The notes under the pieces are model-generated. The model did no database searches. It had not been told where the DNA came from and saw only the letters and a list, made by a program, of their open reading frames with translations. This document shows, piece after piece, positions 51,616 through 59,239 of a stretch of DNA of 64,000 bases (position 1 is its first letter; each line of letters starts with the position of its first letter). Source of the stretch: Rhodococcus coprophilus NBRC 100603 (GTDB lineage Bacteria > Actinomycetota > Actinomycetes > Mycobacteriales > Mycobacteriaceae); the NCBI RefSeq assembly GCF_001895045.1, contig NZ_BDAM01000011.1, positions 62,001 through 126,000 on the forward strand, written 5' to 3'. The position numbers and the translations under genes are program-made.

Positions 51616-51640
51616 GATTGACCGCCTACCTCGCGGGTAG
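51616..51640 (+). promoter_or_regulatory. SigF-like promoter of DUF2243-ctaG (poor -35)
   Basis: The -10 GGGTAG at 51635-51640 is good. The -35, GATT at 51616-51619, is weak. The ATG at 51651 would be within about 4 bases of the transcription start. Confidence 0.4.
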
Positions 51641-51650
51641 TCCATTGATC

Positions 51651-52145
51651 ATGACGCAGCGTGACGTGGAGGGCTCGGCCGGTTCGCGCCGACCCGAAAG
51701 AGGCAGGAACGTGTTGGCCGGTGCCTTTCTCGGCTTGGGTGCGGTAGCCATGATGGACGAAGTGCTCTTCCACCAGATACTTCACTGGCATCACTTCTAC
51801 GACAAATCGACAACCTCGGCCGGCTTGGTCTCCGACGGCCTGTTCCACGCCTTCAGCTGGTTCGCCACGGTGGCCGGGTTCTATCTGGTGGTGATGTCTG
51901 TCCGTGACGGGAAGTTGTGGGTACGTGCCCTGCTCGGTGGCTTCGTGACCGGGGTAGGCGCGTTCCAGCTGTACGACGGGCTGGTCCAGCACAAGCTGTT
52001 CGGTCTTCATCAGATCCGTTACGAAGTCGATCTCCTGCCGTACGACCTGACCTGGAACATTCTGGCAGGCGCACTGCTGGTGGTCGGGCTGACGATCATC
52101 GCGTCCACCTACCGGCAGGCGTCGCCGTCGGTGGCTTCGCAATGA
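51651..52145 (+). CDS. DUF2243 membrane protein
   Basis: This is a 164-residue protein with four predicted helices. The hallmarks LGLGAVAMMDEVLFHQILHWHH and LGGFVTGVGAFQLYDGLVQHKLFG are clear, with several His residues at membrane edges that could bind metal or haem. It pairs with a CtaG-like protein in many genomes. The start is the ATG at 51651. The stop overlaps the ctaG-like start by ATGA. Confidence 0.88.
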   Translation: MTQRDVEGSAGSRRPERGRNVLAGAFLGLGAVAMMDEVLFHQILHWHHFYDKSTTSAGLVSDGLFHAFSWFATVAGFYLVVMSVRDGKLWVRALLGGFVTGVGAFQLYDGLVQHKLFGLHQIRYEVDLLPYDLTWNILAGALLVVGLTIIASTYRQASPSVASQ

Positions 52146-52924
52146 CGACCCTCGTCCTACTCGGCGTAGGGATCTGCGCCGTGGTCGTCTACGTGGCTGC
52201 GGCGGCGAGAGCGCAGTCGTGGCCTGTCGCGCGCACTCTGAGCTGGACCGCAGGGTGGGTGGCGCTCGTCGCGGCACTGTTGAACTCTGCGTCCGCCCAC
52301 GGAGGGGGACACGGACACGGCGCGCACCACTCCTTCGACTTCGTGGGGCACATGGTCTCGCACGTCGTGGTGGGCATGGCGGTGCCGCTGTTGCTCGTGC
52401 TCGCAGCCCCCGTGGCCCTTGCGCTCCGCGTACTGCCCGTGTCGGCGGCGCGTCGCGTCTCGCGAGTGCTGCGGTCGCGACCCGCCGAAGTGCTGACCCA
52501 CCCCCTCGTCGCGGCGACGCTCAACATCGGCGGCCTGTGGCTTCTGTACCGGACGTGGTTGTTCGAGTACATGCTTGGCGGCACCTGGGTGGCGTGGCTG
52601 ATCGAGTTCCACATCGTCGCGGCCGGTTACCTGTTCACCTATTCCCTGGTGGGCGTGGATCCGTCTCCGCACCGCACCTCCTTCGGTCTTCGCGCAGCGG
52701 TGCTGGTCCTGTCGATCGCCGCACACAACATCCTTGCCAAGACTCTCTACGTGGACCCACCTTCCGGCGTCTCCACGGCGCAAGCCGAAACGGGCAGCCA
52801 GGTGATGTATTACGGGGGCATACCGTTCGAATTGGCGCTCGTCGTACTGCTGATTCACCGGTGGGCAGCGCGTGCCCGTCACCGGAGTGGAATGTCCGGT
52901 CCCGATCTCCTCCGCTCGACCTGA
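52142..52924 (+). CDS. CtaG-like cytochrome c oxidase assembly membrane protein
   Basis: This is a 260-residue protein of the CtaG_Bacillus (caa3_CtaG) family with seven or so helices. HMVSHVVVGMAVPLLLVLAAPVALALR and HNILAKTLY are family blocks. A His/Gly-rich loop at about 52-64 (HGGGHGHGAHH) could bind copper. It is co-translated with DUF2243. Together they may help copper delivery to an oxidase, but no oxidase gene lies here. Confidence 0.86.
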   Translation: MTTLVLLGVGICAVVVYVAAAARAQSWPVARTLSWTAGWVALVAALLNSASAHGGGHGHGAHHSFDFVGHMVSHVVVGMAVPLLLVLAAPVALALRVLPVSAARRVSRVLRSRPAEVLTHPLVAATLNIGGLWLLYRTWLFEYMLGGTWVAWLIEFHIVAAGYLFTYSLVGVDPSPHRTSFGLRAAVLVLSIAAHNILAKTLYVDPPSGVSTAQAETGSQVMYYGGIPFELALVVLLIHRWAARARHRSGMSGPDLLRST

Positions 52925-52948
52925 GGCAGGTAGCTGCGGTCGCGAAGT

Positions 52949-52975
52949 GTTTGAGCAATGTCCCGCGCGGGGTAC
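52949..52975 (+). promoter_or_regulatory. SigF-type promoter of dps
   Basis: GTTT-N17-GGGTAC ends 41 bases before the dps ATG. Confidence 0.6.
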
Positions 52976-53016
52976 TCGAAGGCCACGCAACCAGATAGCA
53001 CTTGGAGGAATCGCAC

Positions 53017-53556
53017 ATGTCGAAATACACGGTGCCCGGTTTGAGCGGCAAAGACGGCGCGAAAGTTGCCCGTGTTCTGCAGGAGCGTTTGAGCGCGTAC
53101 AACGACCTGCACCTCACTCTCAAGCACATCCACTGGAACGTTGTCGGTCCCAACTTCATCGGTGTGCACGAAATGATCGATCCCCAGGTGGAACTCGTAC
53201 GCGGATACGCCGACGAGGTTGCGGAACGCATCGCGACTCTCGGTGAATCGCCCAAGGGCACGCCGGGGGCGATCGAGAAGAACCGGACCTGGGACGACTA
53301 CTCGGTGGGACGCGACACCGCCCAGGCACACCTCGCGGCTCTCGATCTGGTCTACGACGGTGTGATCACCGACAACCGTAAGGCGATCGAAGAAGTCGGC
53401 GACATCGATCCGATCACGGAAGACGTCCTCATCGGGCATACCGGGCAGCTGGAGAAGTTCCAGTGGTTCGTGCGAGCGCACCTGGAGAACGCTTCGGGCG
53501 CTCTGAGCCACGGCAAAGCTTCCACCGAGAAGGAAGCTGCGGCCAAGGCCCGCTGA
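53017..53556 (+). CDS. dps: Dps DNA-binding ferritin
   Basis: This 179-residue ferritin-like protein oxidises and stores iron and protects DNA. Ferroxidase residues His39, His51, Asp66 and Glu70 are in place (HIHWNVVGPNFIGVHEMID, YADEVAERI), at the same numbers as in M. smegmatis Dps1. The C-terminus is basic and short (KASTEKEAAAKAR) and may bind DNA. I chose the ATG at 53017 because GGAGGAA precedes it. It is a classic general-stress protein, and a SigF-type promoter precedes it. Confidence 0.95.
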   Translation: MSKYTVPGLSGKDGAKVARVLQERLSAYNDLHLTLKHIHWNVVGPNFIGVHEMIDPQVELVRGYADEVAERIATLGESPKGTPGAIEKNRTWDDYSVGRDTAQAHLAALDLVYDGVITDNRKAIEEVGDIDPITEDVLIGHTGQLEKFQWFVRAHLENASGALSHGKASTEKEAAAKAR

Positions 53557-53581
53557 CCGAACCGGACTTCCGAATCACAGG

Positions 53582-53613
53582 GGCCGCGTTCCGGATACCT
53601 CCGGAACGCGGCC
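53582..53613 (+). terminator. Terminator after dps
   Basis: A perfect 14-bp stem, GGCCGCGTTCCGGA with its complement, has a 4-base loop, followed by a short T/C-rich stretch. It lies 26 bases after the stop. Confidence 0.85.
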
Positions 53614-53742
53614 ACTTTCCTTTGCGCGGGGCATAGTTTCCGCTGGCGTCCCGCGGTTCCGCACCCTCGGTTCGCGGGGTTCCACGCCTGCCTGTCGATG
53701 ATCCGGATCACGCTGCGGCGGAGGTCGATTCCCGTTGAGCGA

Positions 53743-53769
53743 GTTTTGTCCGGCCGACCGAACGGGTAC
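53743..53769 (+). promoter_or_regulatory. SigF-type promoter of the small membrane protein gene
   Basis: GTTT-N17-GGGTAC ends 8 bases before the ATG at 53778. The predicted transcript begins about 2 bases before the start codon. Confidence 0.6.
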
Positions 53770-53777
53770 AAACCACT

Positions 53778-54047
53778 ATGACCAACACAACGAGGCACGA
53801 GCGGCCGACCACGGGTTCCCGGATAGCGGGATGGATCGGCTACGCATGCGTTCTTGCAAGCATCGCCGTCGTGGCCATGGCACTGTTCGCCGCGGGTGAC
53901 GGGTACGCGGGCTGGACGGTGGTCGCCGTCGTGATCGCCGCAGCCCTGCTCTCGACCGGCGTGGCCCTGATCACGGTCAACCTCCGCCACCGTCGGCTGC
54001 GTGGTTCGGGTGGAACCTCGACGCACGAGCCGGGTGTCCTCGACTGA
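53778..54047 (+). CDS. Small two-helix membrane protein
   Basis: This 89-residue protein has helices at about 17-39 and 45-68, then a basic tail (NLRHRRLRGSGG). It resembles the protein at 58102-58323 in layout (hydrophobic pair with GYxxVLxxIxxVAxAL, then RR-rich tail). No function is known. There is no ribosome-binding site, in line with a leaderless SigF-driven message. Confidence 0.75.
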   Translation: MTNTTRHERPTTGSRIAGWIGYACVLASIAVVAMALFAAGDGYAGWTVVAVVIAAALLSTGVALITVNLRHRRLRGSGGTSTHEPGVLD

Positions 54048-54086
54048 CCGCCCGCCGGCCTCCTCGTCCGGCCGCTCCGGTGGATA

Positions 54087-55127
54087 TCAGCCCACGGGCT
54101 GGTCCACCGGAGCTTTCTCGTCGAGGGGGGAGAGGAGCGAAGTGGTGCCTGCCGTCCAGCTGTCGAGCAGGTGCCGGGCGAGCCGCCCCTCGAGGTACTC
54201 CGCAGCCTCGGCACCGAAGACGATGTCGGAGGCGCACTCCGGATCAGCGGTGACCATCTCGCCGACGACATCGTGACGCAGCACCAGTTCGTGAACCGCG
54301 TCCGCCTCGATGTGCTCGGTGTAGAACAGGATGCACGCGGGGTCGGCGCCGAGACGCTCGAGCGCCGCGGCCATCCGCCGGGCGCTCGGGGCCGTGGTGA
54401 TCTCCGCGGCGGTGAACATCCCGACGAGCATCGGCATACGAGCACGGTGCAGTCCGCACAGTGACATGAAGTTGACTGTCGCGAGGGTGACGGCCGGGAC
54501 GACATCGAGGTAGCGGAGGTACGCGTCGTCGAGATCGGCGGCTTTCAGCAGATCGGCGTACAAGCGGGAATGCATCTTGTCTGCCCGGCCCCCGCCGTAC
54601 TCGTCGAATTCCACTGCGACGAGTGCTGCCTTCGCTCGTCCTCGCAGGCGGGGGATGGCGAAGGCGTGCGGGTCGGCTTCCTTGAGGTGGTAGATGGAGC
54701 GGTGTACGAAGAACTCCCGGATGTGCTCCCACGTGCCGCGTTCTGCCAATTCGTGCGAGACGCCCCATGCGTCCTTCGGTTCGCGGTAGAGCGCGTCGAA
54801 CGTCGCATCCGTGTCGTCGGTGACCGGGACGTCCGCGCGCAACCGGTCGAGGAAGACTCGCTCGAGCTCGGCGCGGAGCCCCAGCGGGCCTGCCATCCAC
54901 TCCCACGACGCGTCGACGCCGTCGTATCCGCGGTAGTGCAGCTCGTAGAGCATCGTCAAGGCGAGCTGGACGTCGTCGCCGTACGGATCGGCGTCCCCGA
55001 CCGTCACCGGCCAGGGAGCAGCATCGGCGGGTGCGGAAAGCCGCTCTACGACGGCAGCGGAGATCGGACCCCGGGGGGTGGGGAGGGACGCGGCGGACAG
55101 ATCGCAGGGCCGGATCACATCAGACAT
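54087..55127 (-). CDS. Haem-oxygenase-like diiron protein (iron-containing redox enzyme family)
   Basis: This is a 346-residue, mostly helical protein. Segments such as MLYELHYRGYDG, REFFVHRSIYHLKEADPHAFAIPRL, EFDEYGGGRADKMHS and YTEHIEADAVHELVLRHDVV carry the spaced Glu, Asp and His residues of haem-oxygenase-like diiron oxidases. The reaction is unknown. It is often found near CDGSH proteins, as here. The start ATG is about 3 bases from a predicted SigF transcription start. Confidence 0.85.
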   Translation of the reverse strand: MSDVIRPCDLSAASLPTPRGPISAAVVERLSAPADAAPWPVTVGDADPYGDDVQLALTMLYELHYRGYDGVDASWEWMAGPLGLRAELERVFLDRLRADVPVTDDTDATFDALYREPKDAWGVSHELAERGTWEHIREFFVHRSIYHLKEADPHAFAIPRLRGRAKAALVAVEFDEYGGGRADKMHSRLYADLLKAADLDDAYLRYLDVVPAVTLATVNFMSLCGLHRARMPMLVGMFTAAEITTAPSARRMAAALERLGADPACILFYTEHIEADAVHELVLRHDVVGEMVTADPECASDIVFGAEAAEYLEGRLARHLLDSWTAGTTSLLSPLDEKAPVDQPVG

Positions 55128-55136
55128 ACGAGCCGG

Positions 55137-55162
55137 TTACCCGTGGAAAGCCGGTGAGAAAC
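55137..55162 (-). promoter_or_regulatory. SigF-type promoter of the diiron protein gene
   Basis: The minus strand reads GTTT-N16-GGGTAA. The ATG lies 9 bases beyond the -10. Confidence 0.7.
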
Positions 55163-55168
55163 GAGTGC

Positions 55169-55193
55169 GTGTGGTGGCCGGCCCTCGGGGTAA
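55169..55193 (+). promoter_or_regulatory. SigF-like promoter of the SDR pseudogene
   Basis: The plus strand reads GTGT-N15-GGGTAA, back to back with the diiron gene promoter and 10 bases before the pseudogene ATG at 55204. Confidence 0.5.
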
Positions 55194-55203
55194 TCGCTCC
55201 ATT

Positions 55204-55815
55204 ATGAGCGACGACAAGGAACGGAAACCTCAATCCATCGGCTGTCCGGGCGACACGGCGGATATCGCGGAGCGTCCGCGGACGAGATGCGCGACTATCG
55301 CGGCAGGGAGTTGCTCTCCGGACGCAAGGCCTTGATCACCGGTGGAGATTCGGGCGTCGGGCGGGCGTTCGCGAAGGAGGGTGCAGACGTAGCTATCGCC
55401 TATCTGGTGGACATCGTCGTCAACAGCGTCGGTACCCAGCAACCCGTCGACGACTTCGCAGACCTCGACGACGAGCGGTGCGCCGGACCTGCGCCGTCAA
55501 TATCGACAGCTTCTTCCACGTCACCAAGGCGGCGCTTGCCCACCTGCCCCGGGGCGCCGCGGTCATCAACACGGCGTCGATCAAGTCGATCAACAGGTTG
55601 CGCGGCAACAAGACCCTGATCGACTACTCGGCCACCAAGGGTGCGGTCATTGCCCTGACTTACTCGCTCGCGCAGGCGCTTCGGGACCGCACGGCCGGGC
55701 GGCGCAGCCCGACGAGATCGCCCCGTCCTACGTATTCTTCGCCTCCGAAATGATGTCCTCGTACTACAGCGGGGAAGTGCTCGCTCCCATCGGAGGCGAG
55801 ACACTGCCGGGCTGA
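55204..55815 (+). pseudogene. Decayed SDR oxidoreductase (YghA/general-stress type)
   Basis: The fragments in order are: [14 protein letters not shown] (frame 1); [40 protein letters not shown] and [14 protein letters not shown] (frame 3); [20 protein letters not shown] and DYSATKGAVIALTYSLAQAL (frame 2); then QPDEIAPSYVFFASE and SSYYSGEVLAPIGGETLPG (frame 1). At least three frameshifts are present. Deletions remove about 6 residues after GVGRA, about 60 residues after AIAYL, and the stretch before QPDEIAPS. It is non-functional, although a SigF-like promoter remains. Confidence 0.9.
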
Positions 55816-55887
55816 CGTCCACACTGCGGGCGGGATTCGGCAAGAACGATCAAGCGGTACCACCGGTGAAAGCGTCAGAATTGGTGC

Positions 55888-56835
55888 ATGTCCGAACCAC
55901 GGCGTGACCGGCTTCGTGAGTTACTCGACGCGGTACTCGACGAGAACAACGTCAATCTCGAACAGATGGCGCAGGGCGCATACGCATCGCCCTGGTATTT
56001 CACCCGCCAGTTCGGCGCCGGTACCGGCGAGTCCCCGGTCGCGTTGCGCCGGAGAGTGATGCTCGAACGCGCTGCGTGGCAACTGCGGCGCGGCGCGGCC
56101 GTCACGGATACGGCGTTCGCCGCCGGATACAACAGCGTGGAAGGCTTCGGGCGCGCGTTCGCCCGGGCGTACGGATATCCGCCCGGTGCGACCGCGCGCG
56201 CCGAAGAATGGGGCAGCCGATCCCACTGGTTGCCGGCACCCAACGGAGTGCACTTCCATCCGCCCATGAACCTCTGGGTCGAGGACGGGACGGCGCCCTC
56301 GCCCGCAGGGCAGTCCGCGTCGGAGGTCGTGGCCCGCCTCGTGCATCACGATCTCGACGACACGCGCGCGCTGCTCCACCTCGCCCGCGATCTGGAGGAG
56401 GCGGAGTACGAGCGCATCCGCTTCCCCGGACTTGTGGTGCTCGAATGGGACGGCCCGGAGGAGTCGATCGGCCAGGTACTCGAGAACCTGGTGTGGACCA
56501 AGGAGGTCTGGCTGTCGTCGATGTCGGGAGGGGACCAGCCGACTCGGGATGGGCACGGCCGGGAGGCGCTGCCCACCCGGTTCGACGAGGTTGCTCCGCG
56601 ATGGGCCGACGCGGTCCGGGACATCGATCGGCGCGGCGCGTGGGGAGACCGGTTGATCGACGCGCTGTGTGATCCGCCGGAGAGCTTCGTACTCGGCGGC
56701 GTGATCTCCCATGTGCTCACATTCTCGGCCCATCGGCGGCAACTGGTACGTCACATGCTCCGGGCCGCCGGTCGCACCGTCGACCACGGGGATCCCCTCG
56801 AATGGCCACTCGAACACGAAAGGACCACCCGATGA
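55888..56835 (+). CDS. AraC-type helix-turn-helix protein with DinB-like domain
   Basis: This is a 315-residue protein. The N-terminal 100 residues form an AraC double helix-turn-helix (MAQGAYASPWYFTRQF, VTDTAFAAGYNSVEGFGRAFARAYGYPP). Residues 140-310 look like a DinB/MDMPI four-helix bundle, with His residues in VHHDLDDTR and SAHRRQLVRHML that could bind metal. It is coupled by ATGA to a RibD-C reductase gene and is likely to regulate it or act with it. The inducer is unknown. Confidence 0.85.
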   Translation: MSEPRRDRLRELLDAVLDENNVNLEQMAQGAYASPWYFTRQFGAGTGESPVALRRRVMLERAAWQLRRGAAVTDTAFAAGYNSVEGFGRAFARAYGYPPGATARAEEWGSRSHWLPAPNGVHFHPPMNLWVEDGTAPSPAGQSASEVVARLVHHDLDDTRALLHLARDLEEAEYERIRFPGLVVLEWDGPEESIGQVLENLVWTKEVWLSSMSGGDQPTRDGHGREALPTRFDEVAPRWADAVRDIDRRGAWGDRLIDALCDPPESFVLGGVISHVLTFSAHRRQLVRHMLRAAGRTVDHGDPLEWPLEHERTTR

Positions 56836-57386
56836 CCCGCATGACGTACTTCACCGCCAGCACACTCGACGGTTTCCTCGCGACACCCGACGATTCGCTC
56901 GACTGGCTTCTCACGCGGGAGACCGACGACGGTGGCCCGGCGGGATACGAGGAGTTCATCGGCGGTATCGGGGCGATGGCGATGGGGGCGTCCACCTACC
57001 GCTGGGTGCTGGACCATGAGGGAATCGACAAGTGGGAGTACGACATTCCGTGCTGGGTCTTCACCCATCGCGACGACCTTCCGACGGCGAGCGGACCGAA
57101 CGGACCGGGCGACATCCGTTTCACACAGAACGACGTGCGCGAGGTGTTCGCGGAGATGGCCGAGGCGGCGGAAGGGCGGGACCTGTGGATGGTGGGTGGC
57201 GGTGGACTCGCGGGCGAGTTCGCCGAACACGGTCTTCTGCACGAAGTGATCGTGTCCTTCGCGCCGGTGACGATCGGGGCGGGAAAACCTCTGCTGCCCA
57301 AGCACATCGAGATGCGTTTGAGAGAAGTCGGCCGCAACGGAGAGTTCGCCGTCCTCCGCTACGACGTGCTGCCCGGTGAGCAGTGA
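56832..57386 (+). CDS. Dihydrofolate reductase-like (RibD C-terminal domain) protein
   Basis: This is a 184-residue RibD_C-fold protein. RMTYFTASTLDGFLATPDDSLDWL is the family start, followed by MGASTYRWVL and DLWMVGGGGLAGEFAEHGLLHEVIV, with the NADPH-binding GGGGLA. These stand-alone domains are annotated as dihydrofolate reductase but are seldom tested. The start overlaps the upstream regulator stop. Confidence 0.88.
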   Translation: MTRMTYFTASTLDGFLATPDDSLDWLLTRETDDGGPAGYEEFIGGIGAMAMGASTYRWVLDHEGIDKWEYDIPCWVFTHRDDLPTASGPNGPGDIRFTQNDVREVFAEMAEAAEGRDLWMVGGGGLAGEFAEHGLLHEVIVSFAPVTIGAGKPLLPKHIEMRLREVGRNGEFAVLRYDVLPGEQ

Positions 57387-57397
57387 CGACCGACCGG

Positions 57398-57417
57398 CGG
57401 GCGGTGCGCGCCGCCCG
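57398..57417. terminator. Short GC hairpin between convergent genes
   Basis: A 7-bp GC stem (CGGGCGG with CCGCCCG) has a 6-base loop. It lies between the reductase stop and the convergent DUF6328 gene. It is weak compared with the other hairpins in the window. Confidence 0.4.
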
Positions 57418-57426
57418 GCTCGGATC

Positions 57427-57972
57427 TCAGAAACCGTCGAGAGGGCCGTGCGAGCGGGTTCGAGCCCGGAACCACCACGGGTAAAGCCCCCACGCTCCGA
57501 CGAACAGTAGCGTGCTCGCCGCCCCGCAGATGAAGGCGACGGTGTCGCCGAGCATGATTCCGACCACCAGGACGACTGCACCGGTGAGTGCGATGCCGAG
57601 GAACACGATGCCTGCGATCGTGAATCGATGTGCGGCCGCGACCAGGCGCGGAAGTTGTCCGCGGCGGAACAGGAGGCGGTGCATGACGACGGGCGCGACG
57701 AGGAAGACGGTCGCGCAGACGGACGCGAGCAACGTCACGAGGTACACGCCGTATTGGTAGGAGGTCAGGTCCTCGAAGCGGCCCTGGAAGGGGAGTGTGA
57801 GGAGCAGTCCGGTGAGGACCTGGACGCCCGTCTGTACCACCCGTAGTTCCTGGAGCAGGCTCGCCCAGTTCCGGTCCAGGCGTTCGAGTGGGGTTTCGTG
57901 GCGGCCACCCCACGCGACGTGGCCGTAACCCGACCCCGGGGGATCTCGACGTGAATCGTCGGGAGTGCTCAC
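57427..57972 (-). CDS. DUF6328 membrane protein
   Basis: This is a 181-residue protein with four predicted helices. An RNWASLLQELRVVQTGVQVLTGLLLTLPFQ block and LTSYQYGVYLVTLLASVCATVFLVAPVVMHRLLFRRG are the family hallmarks. The function is unknown. I chose the GTG at 57972 (VSTPDDS); an upstream ATG at 58014 would add 14 residues. No convincing SigF promoter precedes it: the closest match has GGGTCA and sits too near the start. Confidence 0.85.
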   Translation of the reverse strand: MSTPDDSRRDPPGSGYGHVAWGGRHETPLERLDRNWASLLQELRVVQTGVQVLTGLLLTLPFQGRFEDLTSYQYGVYLVTLLASVCATVFLVAPVVMHRLLFRRGQLPRLVAAAHRFTIAGIVFLGIALTGAVVLVVGIMLGDTVAFICGAASTLLFVGAWGLYPWWFRARTRSHGPLDGF

Positions 57973-58101
57973 CGGGTGACCCGAGGCAGCGCCGGGCGCA
58001 AACAGTACATACAACCGTATGGTGCCACCTTGTGACGCGGCTCACCCGCGGGTACCGTCGGCGACAACGGAAGACGTCCCTCGCTGGGAAGGAGACCGGC
58101 C

Positions 58102-58323
58102 GTGAAGCTCAACCTTTTTGTCGCGTGGGTCGGATACGGATTGGTACTGATCGCGATTCTGATGGTCGCCCTGGCGCTGGTCGCGGCGGGTAGCGGCCAC
58201 GAAGCAGGAGCGCTGGCCAGTGCGGTCGCCGTGATCGTGGCCCTGGCGCTGGCTGTGGGTATGGTCGCCGGGACCATCCGCCGGGACCGCAGGAAACATC
58301 TCGACACGCCGCACATCTTCTGA
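58102..58323 (+). CDS. Small two-helix membrane protein
   Basis: This is a 73-residue protein with helices at about 5-29 and 36-56, then a basic tail ending LDTPHIF. GAAGGAG precedes the GTG at 58102. It is similar in layout to the protein at 53778-54047. GGGTAC at 58050 has no good -35, so a SigF promoter is doubtful. Confidence 0.72.
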   Translation: MKLNLFVAWVGYGLVLIAILMVALALVAAGSGHEAGALASAVAVIVALALAVGMVAGTIRRDRRKHLDTPHIF

Positions 58324-58336
58324 TCGACGACGACAG

Positions 58337-58365
58337 CTCGCGGAGGCCGCTCAGGCCTTCGCGAG
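58337..58365. terminator. Hairpin at the convergent ends of the small membrane gene and ppk2
   Basis: CTCGCGGAGGCC pairs with GGCCTTCGCGAG over 12 bp with one G-U pair and a 5-base loop. One arm lies inside the last codons of ppk2. Confidence 0.6.
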
Positions 58366-59211
58366 TCGCCGTTTCTCCACTTCGATGTCGAAGGTGGGGT
58401 CGGGCCAGTCCAGGTCGAGCCGTTCGAACACGTCGATGAGCAACTCGGTGACCGCGATTCGGCTGTACCACTTGCGGTCGCACGGAATGACGTACCACGG
58501 CGCGTTCTCGGTGTTCGTCTTGTCGAGCATGTCCTGGTAGGCCTCCTGGTATTGCGGCCACAGCGCACGCTCGGACACGTCCGACGGGTCGTACTTCCAG
58601 TACTTGTCGCGGCGCTCGAGCCGCTCGGAGAGCCGCTTCTTCTGCTCGTCGAGCGAGACGAACATCGCCACCTTCACGAGGGTGGTTCCCGTCGCGGTGA
58701 TTTCGCTTTCGAACTGGTTGATTTCGTCGTACCTCCTGCGCCAGACGTTCTCGGGGACGAGCGACCGCACGCGTGCGACGAGCACGTCTTCGTAATGCGA
58801 CCGGTCGAAGACGCCGAGCTGGCCGCCGCGGGGAAGGGCTTTGACGATGCGCCAGAGGAAGTGGTGGCGCTTCTCTTCGGCGGTGGGGACTCCGAACGCG
58901 GTGTGGTCGACCCCCTGGGGATCGACGTGACCGATCACGTGACGCACCATCCCGCCCTTGCCGGCGGTGTCCATGCCCTGCAGGATCAGCAACACCGATC
59001 GGGGGTCTCCGATACGCCCGTTGGCGAACAGCTTTCCCTGGAGGTCGGACAGGGCGGCGCCGCGTTCCACGAGCAAACGTTCCGCGAGGGCCTTGTCGCC
59101 CTCGAAACCCGGCGTGCCGTTCGTGTCGAGCTCCGAGACCCGGGTGCCGGGACCCGCTCGCAGCGACTCGACAACCGGAGTGTGCCAGGGCGCTTCGCTT
59201 TTCGTTCCCAT
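58351..59211 (-). CDS. Polyphosphate kinase 2 family protein
   Basis: This is a 286-residue PPK2 enzyme. Walker A is QGMDTAGKGG (about 78-87). FDRSHYEDVLVARV carries the Walker B Asp, and LERRDKYWKYDPSDVSER is the lid. It phosphorylates nucleoside mono- or diphosphates with polyphosphate; the class cannot be set from sequence by eye. It lies 28 bases after the DUF4873 gene and probably forms an operon with it. The start is the ATG at 59211. Confidence 0.93.
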   Translation of the reverse strand: MGTKSEAPWHTPVVESLRAGPGTRVSELDTNGTPGFEGDKALAERLLVERGAALSDLQGKLFANGRIGDPRSVLLILQGMDTAGKGGMVRHVIGHVDPQGVDHTAFGVPTAEEKRHHFLWRIVKALPRGGQLGVFDRSHYEDVLVARVRSLVPENVWRRRYDEINQFESEITATGTTLVKVAMFVSLDEQKKRLSERLERRDKYWKYDPSDVSERALWPQYQEAYQDMLDKTNTENAPWYVIPCDRKWYSRIAVTELLIDVFERLDLDWPDPTFDIEVEKRRLAKA

Positions 59212-59239
59212 GGGGCGAGCCTGCCATACGGGACGAGGA

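Noticed and set aside
57972-57999. GTTT-N17-GGGTCA upstream of the DUF6328 gene as a SigF promoter
   Set aside because: The -10 is off consensus at a key base, and it lies only 4 bases from the start codon.
58030-58055. GGGTAC upstream of the small membrane gene at 58102 as a SigF promoter
   Set aside because: No GTTT- or GGTT-like -35 lies 14-17 bases upstream (TTGT only), so it was left out of the SigF set.
58109-59227. Long minus-strand open frame (372 codons) over ppk2 and its flank
   Set aside because: It is out of frame with the clear PPK2 gene, is rich in Arg and Pro as GC-rich shadow frames are, and has no recognisable domain.
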